Source of the DNA: Sthenelais limicola
Taxonomy: Eukaryota; Annelida; Polychaeta; Phyllodocida; Sigalionidae
Reading direction: 5' to 3'
NCBI GenBank assembly: GCA_942159475.1
Contig: OW804095.1
Coordinates: 146,486,314-146,550,313 of the forward strand
Length of the DNA stretch: 64,000 bases
Numbering within the stretch: position 1 is the stretch's first letter; each line of letters begins with the position of its first letter. Made by a program: the position numbers and the translations under genes. Below are positions 13,401 to 25,400 of this stretch, piece by piece. A model generated the notes under the pieces. The model saw only the letters and a program-made list of their open reading frames with translations, had not been told where the DNA came from and searched no databases.

Positions 13401-16400
13401 CTCACTACCTCTGTCACTCCAACCCATGGTCAGACACAGTGCTACTATTGCCTTGTCTCACTACCTCTGTTACTCCAACCCATGGTCAGACACAGGGCTA
13501 CTATTGCCTTGTCTCACTACCTCTGTCACTCCAACCCATGGTCAGACACAGGGCTACTATTGCCTTGTCTCACTACCTCTGTCACCGCAACTCATGTTCA
13601 GATACAGGACCACTCCTGCCATGTCTCAGTACCTCTGTCACTGCAACTTATGGCCACTGACAGGGCTACTACTGCCGTGTCTCAAAACCTCTGTCACTCC
13701 AGCCCATGTGCAGACACAGGGCTACTACTGCCTTGTCTCGGTACCTCTGTCACTCCAACCTATGGTCATTCACAGGTTTACTACTGCCTTGTCTCAGTAC
13801 CTCTGTCACTCCAACCTATGGTCATTCACAGGTTTACTACTGCCTTGTCTCGGTACCTCTGTCACTCCAACCTATGGTCATTCACAGGGCTACTACTGCC
13901 TTGTCTCAGTACCTCTGTCACTCCAACCTATGGTCACTCACAGGTTTACTACTGACTTGTCTCAGTACCTCTGTCTCTCCAGCCCATGTGCAGACACAGG
14001 GCTACTATGGCCTTGTCTCACTACCTCTGTATCTCCAACCTATGGTCATTCACAGGGCTACTACTGACTTGTCTCAATACCTGTGTTGCTCAAACCCATG
14101 GTCACTCACAGGGCTACTACTGCCTTGTCTCAGTACTTCTGTCTCTCCAACCCATGGTCACCCACAGGGCTACTACTGCCTTGTCTCAGTACCTCTGTAT
14201 CTCCAACCTCAAGTCATTCACAGGTTTACTACTGCCTTGTCTCACTACCTCTGTATCTCCAACCTATGGTCATTCACAGGGCTACTACTGCCTTGTCTCA
14301 CTACCTGTGTCGCTCAAACCCATGGTCACTCACAGGGCTACTACTGCCTTGTCTCAGTACTTCTTAGTCCTAAAATACTGGCTCTTGCCACCTTAGGCTA
14401 TGGGCCTGGTAGGATGGAGGTGGGGCCTACCACGAAAGTGGGAGGTCCCCCCCACACACACACACACCATCCAGCCAACTTTTTCCAGACCAGACTAGAC
14501 CAGCCCCACTACTTCTCCCGTTACTACTCCTGTTTCTGTGGTCCCGCAACTTCAGAAGTAGCACCAACAGCAAATTGAATTGGAAGTGGAACCCAGGCTT
14601 TAAATTGGAAGTGGAACCCAGGCTTTAAATCAGACATGTTCCATATGAAAGAATTCAATTGAGATACATTTAATATAAATTGTTTAAAGAAATTAAATAG
14701 TCAGAGGCTTAATTTTGTTCCTGCAGATTGCCCACACCATATTCCTTCTAACAAAAGCGACCCAGCACCACAAAAAAGAAAGAGGAAGCGACAGGTCCCA
14801 TTGTTTTGTATCTGATTCAATTTGCCAAATTCGCCTCTGATCAATTTAAGAAGAGGGCGATAGAGGAGGACAAATGTGTAAGTGGATTAAATGTACTGAA
14901 GGCATGGACACAAAAGCTTCACACCTGCCAAGAAAAAAATATCTCCTCTTTCTTTGACTTTGTGGAGTTAAATAGGGCAATATTGCATTATAGGGGACAC
15001 GCATAACCGCAATCTTGAACCTTAATTTAGTCAGTGTACACTTTCTAGAAAACCTCGTTCAGCAAGGTCTATTTATTGATGCTCCAATGTCAATATGCAT
15101 GTGTTATACATATTTCAATAATAAAAGCCACCATCTTTTCCGTCATGAATTTGGTTTTTATAGATGTCATATTATTCAACACATATACACGACACATACC
15201 CAAAAAGGATTTGGCATGTTCTTCCCAGAATACATCTTACCAAACAGCATATAATTCTTCACGTGACATTTTGAATTGTTCAATCACAGAGATTGAATTA
15301 AGTTGTACACATATCAACCACCAGACTTAAGCAAAATGTAGAATTTGGAAAATGAATAGACATGGCCCCTCTAGATATTACTTCATAGCGTTCAACACCT
15401 TCCGAATCTAATAAACTTAACCTGAATCATCTACAGAGAATGGGCCTGGGGCGAGAACCCATGGTAACCCACCGGAATCCCTAGTACTGTACGTCCCACC
15501 TGACAGCTGTAACCTGCCTCACTGCTTTAGCATTCAATTAATATTTTTCACGCACAATTCCAAATCAGGCTGACAAGATTTCTGCCCCGTCTTCACCTTT
15601 TTAAAACTTTGACGATAGGATTTCAAGTAATGAAATTGACCTAACCTAGTTTATAAAGGAAATTTGTTTTTTTCATATCCAAATCAAATCATAGTTAAAC
15701 AGGAATTTCACTGGTATTTTTCATTCCTGAGTTGTAAACTTAATGGAATCTGATGTGCACGACATTTCAAGGAATTCCAATTTCTCTTACTGTTATCGTA
15801 ATTATATAATTAGATAAGTTTCCTGGAATCCATAAAACTAGGTTGATAAGTGTAATGTACGTCAGATTTGTGATTCAATTGCTCTTATTAGTATGAGTCT
15901 GATATCTGACATTGAGAACAGACCTGGGCCCTGGTTATTGATGGTGCTTGAAGTAGAATGAAATATTCTTATTAACATTGAGGCCCGATAACTGTCTTCA
16001 GTGTCAGTTATTAATGAATTTAGATAGGAGATTTGCATGTCTCACTGCGCATGTCTGTCACAGTGCATGCTGGGACCGATTCAGTTCAAATATGATATAA
16101 AAATATATGGCAACATTTTTATAAAAAGATTGCAAAGATATCTTCCCCAATATTATCAACTTATATAAATGATCAATGAAAACTAAAGGCATGATGGGAA
16201 AAACTGAGACGGAAAAATTGTTACGGAAATGTATACATAACACATGGATATTGATATTAGAGCATTGATAAATATTCCTTGCTGAACATGAGATATAGAT
16301 AGATTTTACACTGTACAATTACTTTCCTAATTCCACGCGAATTAAGATTCAAAATGGCGGATATGCAAATGCCCTATTGTGGGTTGAGTTAAACCCTCTG

Positions 16401-19400
16401 TAACTGTGTTGACTGTTGAAAGGAAATTCAGTATTTGGGTAATTTAGTTAAAACAATGACTGCCATCGTCACATTAACTATCATCAACCTTAGAGAATTT
16501 AAGACCATGCTAAGAGAGTATGCTCAGGGAGTAGAGAGAAGAGAGTCCCTGAGTCACTTCCTTCTTCCAAGGTAATCATCATGATGTTAGTGAGATTTAA
16601 TATAAGGGTCAGATTTTCAGAAAATGTACAATTCACCTTCACCAATCCTCTCAAATAACCCATATTTAAGACAAAAATGAGCGCCAAAATGCAGTTTAAC
16701 ATAACAGAACAGATACTTTGAATCAATGCGCTGCCAAATATACTCAGATATACCTGGTATTCATCATTTCTCAGCCTAATTTGGCAGAATTTGCTAAATG
16801 TGTAGATCTGCCAATTGTACATTTTCTGAAAAACTGACCCATAAGATGATGTAATAGGACAGTAAATACTTACGCTTTTGTAAGCATGTAAGCCTTACAC
16901 CAACCCTTAATTGACAGTACTGCAAGGCTAACTAGCCCCAACCATGTTGGTGAAAACTAGTTGATTTACTTTATTCTATTATCTTATTCTATTGTGTGTG
17001 TACATGTGTAAAAACTATTTGCTATTGGTTAGATTAGAAGGTCCCGTCGGAGGAACTGTCTCTGACAGAGACAAGAATCCTATTATCATACAGACCTTAT
17101 GTCTATCAAAGTTAAAATAAAGTTTCAATATATATATATATAAGGTCAATGATATCTTTGTAACCATTCTAATTCAACCAGATTACTTTGTTGTTTAGGT
17201 ACCATTAGGGTTACACTATGCAACGGAAATATGGCTATTCAGATTCCATTTCATAATGAATCTTTACCTGGCTAACTTATTTTGTCTTACACTGCTAGGA
17301 GGTCTTTACTGTAGCAATAGAAAATAGCATTGTTTCTAAAGCAAATCCCTTCACTATAGATTAATTACTGGCTGCTCAGCAAGGTAAGATAGCTAAAGTT
17401 AGGACATTAAAGCCCGATATCCACTACCACCTCAAACTTCACGTCAAAACTTCCGAGTAAAAAAATGGGACATGCATTTTCATCTTGTCTTCAGCATTCA
17501 TTTACATCTAGATACAAATTGTCCATTTAGATTAGCTCTTATTCAAATGGAAAAGTCATTCCTTCTTTTGAGTTTACATGTGAGGTTTGACATAAGATTT
17601 GGCATGTGGTTTGATGTGAGGTTTGACGCAAGGTGTAACATGAGGTTTGACACGTTTTGAGGCAGGGTTGGATGTTGGTAGTGCATATGAGGCTTAAGGG
17701 TGGTCTCCACTGGCAGCAGTAAGCTCTGCGGTAGGCTCTGCGATAATCCTTGCGATGGTGCTGTGATGGTGAGAAGTGGCAAGGCCCTGCCTCCATGGCC
17801 AGTAGGCTGGACCTCATCACTCCTCTCCACCTACAGAACCAGCACAAACTATCCCAAGGCTTACCGCAGAGCTTACCGCAGCCAGTGGAGACCACCCTTT
17901 ATGATACAGGCTCAATCATTAGTCTTTGTCCATCGTACTCGGAGTATTTGAGTGATGGGCAGGTGGGGCTCTCAGCAGGAATCCATAATGGTAATCACCA
18001 CCCATGTCAATATCCTGATCAACAAATGATGTTTTCATGTTTTTTGTGTTTCAAATTAATTCATCTCTGAAGCACTCAGAAATTGAATTTCAAATCATGC
18101 TCTGTCATGCATGGATTGGTATTGATGGAGGCGATCAAACAAGGGTAATAGGGGGTTCGCAATGCTATAGATAATCATTGTAGCATTGAGTCACAGAATC
18201 TTTCACCAAGCAGTTTGCAGCGATTTATATACAAGGCCCCTCATGAAAACCCCTCAATGAATTTAAATATACAGATTAACTAAAAAGGGGTTTGTTGAAG
18301 TAGTGTGAATATCATACTTATTATACCTTTGTAGTGGGTAATATGGAATGTCATAGGCTACAGCATTGGTGCTCATACCACATACAGCGGGTAATAAAGC
18401 CTGTGTATTACCCGCTACACTTACAATTACTTTCCATCAAATTTTGAATTATTGTTTTTCCTCAGTGTGATCGCTATGCCCGCATTTAGTAAAGAATGTT
18501 AGAATAGAAAATAGAAAAATAGAAAAAAGAAATGTTGGTATATTGCCGCCTCACTCTAGAACCATACGTAATTGGCCCGTTGCATATAAGCATCTTTGTA
18601 ATATTTCTTATGCAATGGCCCCATTAGGTTTTACTGTGAATATTTATAATTGTATACAGTGGAACGTCACATAAAGATCACCTCATAATAGAGACCACCC
18701 CTCTATTAACACCAGTTTTCCTAGTTCCGAATTATTCCCTCGTATTAGATTTAGAGCCCGCTTAAGAGACCACCTCACTATGAGACCAAAACCCATTCAG
18801 TCCCAAGGATGGTCTTAATAGAGAGGTTCCACTGTAAGTGTATATAACCTGCGTTCTGCTACATATCCCTACAAATATCAATACCTTGCATGAACCCGAA
18901 TGTGATGTGTTTCAGGAAAATGAGTCATATGTCGCAAAAAAAATATTTTTCAAAGTATTTATTTTACAAGATTGCTTTATTGGAATGTTCTGATTTTTGG
19001 AGAGTATATCACTTGTGGTTGTATCAATTGATCTATCAAATTTCAGGACATTGTATATTATATATCTTTTCGTTTTAAAGGTCCACATATGAAGTATATT
19101 CAGTTACTTTACTGGTTATTGCCTCCCAGAAATGTTACCTTCAACTTTTTCTTTTCAACAAAAAAAAATATCAAACATAAAATCTAAAAATACTTATTAG
19201 ATTATTAGACTGTTTACTATCATTGGAATCGACTTGGTCTCATCTTTTCAAATATAATAATATCTCAAAAAATCCATTTTTTGCGACTTATGACTCATTT
19301 TCCTAAAACGGATCACAAATATTGACAAACATAAATCTATCATACTCACCTTTTTAAGCCAGTGTGGAACGCGGTTCCTCTTGTCCCCGCGGAAATAGAG

Positions 19401-22400
19401 GTTTATCACAATGACTGACAAGAAGGTGGACAGAGTGATCATGATCATGTTTAGGCAGTAATATGCACCTGCAATATAGCATGGGAAGCATGTTATTTCA
19501 TTATAGTGGTGGTCAAAATGTATTGGGTCAGATCTTCAGAAAATGTACAATTGAACTTCCTCAATCCTCTCGAATAACCCACATTTAAGACAAAAATCAA
19601 GTTCAAAATAGTTCAGTTGATGATAACCAAACAGATCATTTTAATCAAGGCGATACCAGATATACTCAGATGTATACGTATTTAACGTTTTTCAGCCTAA
19701 TTTAGCATAATTTACAAAAAGTGTAGAGCTGCCAATTGTACTTTTTCTGAAGATCTGACCCTATTAAAGCTCAACTACCGAAAAAACTAAATCTCGCCAC
19801 ATTTACTTATATTATTACTCAGAGGACTGAATCATCCATATTCTGCTAATGTTATAATATGTTTATATAAATACAAGAATTTTAAGTCAAATCGGCCAAG
19901 AGAAAATGACTGCCACTGAGCTATTATAAATGAAGCCACTGCAGGGGAAAAAACTCCGAAACAAATATGAACTTCTATTAAGCCCTGTAGCAAAAACAAT
20001 CGGACAAAGTGTTGCGAAATAGTGGTCAAATGACTTTCTGATGGGCAGGAAGAATGGGTTAACCTTTATATTTTTCAAAGTGTTTTTTTCCACAAAATCT
20101 CTTTATTGAAATGTTCTGATTTTTAGGGGGTCTAGCACTTGTAGTCGTATGAATCCATGTAACAAATTTCAGGACATCGGATTAAATATATTCTTGCATT
20201 TTGAAGGTCTTCTTTTGGAGTATATTTCGTTACTTTACTGGTAATTACCCATCCAGAAACATTGCAAATTGTTTTTTCAAAATTAAACATATCAAAATTA
20301 GAATATAGAAATACTTATTAGGTGTCCTAGTGTTTACTATCATTAGAATCAGCTTGATCTCATCTTTTCAAATATGGTGATATCTCAAAATCCATATTTT
20401 GTGACTTATGACTCATTTTCCTAAAACGGATCACATATGTTTAGTTATTGAGCAATGATAACTGAGAGTGAAGCTCAATACAGTCCAGGAGCCAAAACCA
20501 CTTTAGGCCGAAACTAAAATGATTAATATGCATTGGTGGTCTCCAATATAACATGGGTAACGTATCATTGCATAATTGTGGCAATATCTAGTAGTAATAT
20601 TGTAAGGATACTTATTTAGTGATAAGATAAGATAAGATACTACTTTATTTATCGAACTCACATTACATAAGAATAATCACACATATAAAAGACAAATAGG
20701 TATACAGTCATCTAGATTATATCCAGTTCTCCCAGACGTTACCATCTCGCACAGGGCGGAGTCATAATTTTGAAACAGAGTAAACTTTTACAGGTAAGGT
20801 TAAATAAATATAAAATAAAATATAAAATAAAATAGAATTTAAATAAAATAATAACGAGCAAAGTAAATAGAGACTCTAGGTCTCTAAAGATCGAGGTTTG
20901 CTTGGCAAGAGATGGTACCTTTATTGCACTGATACGATATAAAATTTGATTCTATCCTATCAAAAATGGTTATGTTTTGGAAAATAAAGGTACTCATGGA
21001 AGAGCTGTCAGTTGTAAGACGGTACACTCTGTTTGAGTCCCCTATCCAGAAAACGTCAAAGCGCGCTTCAAAGCAGGCAACGCTAAACCCTACCAGCTGC
21101 CACTGCATTGTAGTCTCAAATGGAGTGTACTCACCTATACCCACTATTTTGTTTCTCCACTGAATTGTATCGTATAATTTGAAAATAAAGATATCGTTGG
21201 GATAGCCCAAGTGTACCGGTATATCCCCCCCATAAATCTGCACAGTATTTCATGGTTTTCATCTTAAGGGCTTATCCACTAAGCTGATTCTCGAAATCGC
21301 ATGAGAATTGGCTAGGTGAACTAGGCCCAGTACTTGTACTATGTATTATTTCATGCCCACCTATTGACAATAAGTATATGGGTCAGATCGTCAGAAAATG
21401 TACAATTCACCTCCATCAATCCTCTCAAATAACCCAAATTTAAGACAGAAATGAAGTTCAAAATACAGTTCAACATAACGGAACTGATATTATGAATCAA
21501 CTTAATATCAAATATAATCAAATATACCTAATATTTATCATTTTTCGGCCTAATTTTGCAGAATTTGATCAATGTGTAGAGCTGCCAATTGTACATTTTC
21601 TGAAAATCTTACCCATATATGTCCACTTTAAGGTAACAGCTGGAAGATCTGGCCTGTATCCATTAGCTTGTTTACCATTTTGTGAAATCCTTCCTATTTA
21701 ATATGTGGCAAATAAAGAATAAATGAGATAATAAACTTACCAATTAGTGGTAATAAACTTACCAATTAGTGGTATGGAAGAGGCGGCTGGAGGTGTCGAC
21801 TCTGCCAGCAGCAACAGAAGCACAAAAAAGGCCACAAATATATTCATTCCTGGAATATAGAATGAGCAGTATTTATAAACATACATATGTGGTATGTTTC
21901 AGGAAAATGAGTCACAAGTCGCAAAATTGACATTTTTCAAAGTAGATTATTTATAAGAATCCCTGCCTAGAATGTTTTCATTTTTAGAGTTCTTGGAGCT
22001 CCTAGTAGCATAAATACAGGTACCAAATTTCAAGACATTGTAATAAATATATCCTGCATTACTAAGGTCATCTTATAGAGTATATTTAGCTTCTTTACTA
22101 GTAATTGTCCACCCCTAAGGTATTGGAAACTCTTTTTTAATAAGAAAGAATATCAAATTTAAAATATAGAAGTACTTATTTAATGTCCTTAATGTTTACT
22201 ATCATTGGAATCGGCTTGGTCTCATTGTTTCAAATATGATGATATCTCAAAATCCATATTTTGCGTCTTATGACCCATTATCCTAAAACAGATCACATAT
22301 TGCATATCACTGTGGCTTGAGCTGTTTAAATTTGTCAAACTGAAAAAAGAACACTATGTCCTGGAGGTGTTGTTGTTGTGTTATGTTTCCCCAGACTGTT

Positions 22401-25400
22401 TAGTTTAACTCCTATAGCGGGCTCTCACTAGCTCCTGGGGTAGTTTACTATTGTTGTGTGAACTTTAACCGCTGTTTATTTCAGCTACTATATAGATGGT
22501 TTTCCACTAAACCCTAGGTAGTATTCTTTGAGACGGCAAGCCGGTTCCGGTAGCGGTAGCGGTGCAACGGGTACTCTTTTCATGAAATTAATTCTGGATT
22601 TTACAAACATTTATGGTATCTAACAAGACAAATTATTTTACATATATCTTAATAAGAATATCCCTTTCCAGATAACTTTTAATTTCAACATAGTTTGTCC
22701 TAGAAAGATGAGAATTTAAAGTTTGAATGAAGTGCGTTGGAAAGGGTAACAGATACGGCAGGGATTGCATAAAGGCATCGGCCCCGATAGACTCCCATAT
22801 TAAAATCCCCAAGTTTTCTACATGATAACGATGAGAAATTGTTCCGCTTTCAACATATGTGACACTTTCAATATCAAACTTTGAGTCAATGAAAGCAATA
22901 CATTTTTTATGAATGTTTTCTATATTTTTGGGGGGCTTAAATCTCAAAATTTTACTATGGAGCTCTATGGGACATGCACCTAATACCGCTCAAAAGTCAA
23001 CCCCTGGTTCGCAGCACCACCTGCAATCACGTGACTTTCCGTCTCAAAGAATACTACCTGTAGTATACTATCTGTTGTTGTGTAATGTTTTACTAGGCTA
23101 TTTGGTTTAGCTTTTCTGATCTTCATGTAACTTCTTCAGTAATATACTACTTTGAAGGTGAACATACATGATAATTTACCAATGTTTTTAATTCACAGAA
23201 TAGTTAGAAATTCAAATATCTATATTACTGCTTTTACGTCTTTGGTCATTAGCCAAGGTTATTCTTCGTGACTATATGAAATAAAATCCCAGTTTCTTTA
23301 ATCCTGTATTTTCCATGATTGTATGGGTTTATATGAATGGACATTACCAGTCATGAGAGGGGGCATATGGGTATGTGTGGGATAGAGGTCAGGTTTGCAA
23401 ATCACTCCAACACTAGAACTTGTCCTTCTGAGTCAAGCATTCACATGCTGACCATTGGACAATAATACAAATAATTAGGCAATAATAATTAGGCAGTAAT
23501 AATTTGGCAATAATAAAGGCACATAGTAATTCATCCAATGGTACGGTCCAAAAAAGTTACTTGATGACTCATTATAGCCCCTAATTCTTCTCCCTATACG
23601 CCCCCCTAAAAGTTGAAATACTTATTCACTGCTTGCATTTTTTGTATTTATAAACTATGAAGAAGTCACTCTCACAGGAAGAGGTTATCTTCTATCTTGT
23701 CCTTTTTCCTGCTCACTTATTATCCTATGTATATAGTCACTCATAACCCAACCTGGGTTCCGCCGGAATATCCTACTCCTCTTGGAGGTGATGTACCCAG
23801 TGAAAATAAAATCTTTAAAAAAAAAGAAAAAAAAAAGAAAAAAAAAAGTAGACAATTTAAAGCTGCACTCTGTTATCATCGGTCAAAAAATAAAGGTTTT
23901 ATAATTTGTGTTCAATTTCTTGTCTAAGCTCTTTACAATTCATTGGATTTAAGTTTTGGAAGTTGTAGCCCAGTTCATTTTTCAACAAGTCTTCATAAAA
24001 GTCCACTTTCATCAACTCAGTCCCATAAGCCATAATATGATTAAATCTGGTAATATTTTCCAGGTCGTAACATCAGTGAATACAGCTTTATAAGGGTCAC
24101 ATTTTCAGAAAATGTGCAATTCAACTTCGCCAATCTTCTCAAATAACCCGAATTTCAGACGAAAATAAAGTTCAGAATACAGTTTAACCTAACCAAACAG
24201 ATTGCTAGAATCAATGCAATGACAAAAATACTTGAATTTACCTAGTATTGACCAAATTGTAGCCTAATTTAGCAGAATTTACTAAATATGTACAGCTGCT
24301 AATTGTACATTTTCTGAGAATCTGACCCATAAGCGGCGACTTAACGCTTGCCTCAGTAGATATGTGCCCTAACCTGCTGTTGAATATTCATGAGCTGACA
24401 AGTCAATAGATGCGTCTACTTCAATCAATAAGAGCCATTGTATTGACTACTCCAGCAGGCAATAAATTCCACCTCACATTCAGGCGTCAATGCAATGATT
24501 TTCTATTCAGGTCAATTACTTTACAATTTGGGTGCGGATACAATGAGCAAGGCACATATTGAGTAGTTAGACTACTCATCGGCTGAATCGATAATGATTG
24601 GTCAGGTGTTTCAGAACTTACACTGAGAATATTACTGTTGTACAATAACAACTTTGAACCACCTCCAATGTGGTCCTATTTAGATTCTTTTCAATATATG
24701 AGTCAGATTTTCAGAAAATGTACAATTCGCCTTCACCAATCCTCTCAAATAACCCAAATTTAAGACAAAAATTAGCTTCAAAATGCAGTTTAACATAACC
24801 CAACTGATACTTTAAATCAATGCCATACCAAATATACTCAGATATTCCCGGTATTCATCCTTTTTCAGCCTAATTTAGCAGAATTTCCTAAATGTGTAGT
24901 GCTGCCAATTGTACATTTTCTGAAAATCTGACCCATATATTGAATGTACTTTAGGTACAAATATTGATGTTTCTTATTTAAATCTCTCCTTAATATCAAA
25001 CAATTTCCATGTTCAGAGTTTATTTCACTCATAAATACACTACTGTTTATCAATATAGATCTAGCTAATCTCAATAATTATGATAGGTTCAAGATTAGAA
25101 TGATTATACCAATGAGTGCATGCAGAGCTGGGGATATAGCTCAGTGGTAGAGCATTCGACTGCAGATCGAGAGGTCCCTGGTTCAAATCCGGGTGTCCCC
25201 TGCAAGTTTTTACCTATTACACTTAGTGCAAAGTCCCGAGGCGAAGCCAATGAATTATGTATTTATATAAACAGTTCACCAGCAGGTTCGAAGTGGAGGT
25301 TATTAATCTTGTTAATCACTTCTATAGGCCCAAGACTTTCTAAGCAGTGAACAACACTTATTACCTCTCATCGGCTGATTGGCAAATTCTTGTAAAGATA

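Larger units (their letters stand above)
10436..19349 (-). other. nAChR intron (8.9 kb)
   Basis: It holds MITE B with nested A (11029-11591), a palindromic MITE (11864-12084), the minisatellite, F (16024-16378), A (16614-16843), two other small TIR elements (17695-17901, 18656-18835) and B (18900-19319). The rest, including 14580-16020, shows nothing I can support. Confidence 0.7.
19469..21762 (-). other. nAChR intron (2.3 kb)
   Basis: It is filled by MITE A (19523-19763), D (19764-20062), truncated B (20063-20437), the retroelement tail (20622-20830), the unrecognised ORF (20884-21237) and MITE A (21379-21616). Confidence 0.75.

Noticed and set aside
13152..14578. Several overlapping 94-290-codon ORFs rich in Ser/Leu/Thr/Cys
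   Set aside because: They are the three frames of a 56-bp minisatellite whose unit has no stop codon; identical peptides recur in each frame.
25120..25350. 76-codon ORF containing GYSSVVEHSTADREVPGSNPG
   Set aside because: This is the familiar conceptual translation of a tRNA gene (tRNA-Cys at 25130-25201).
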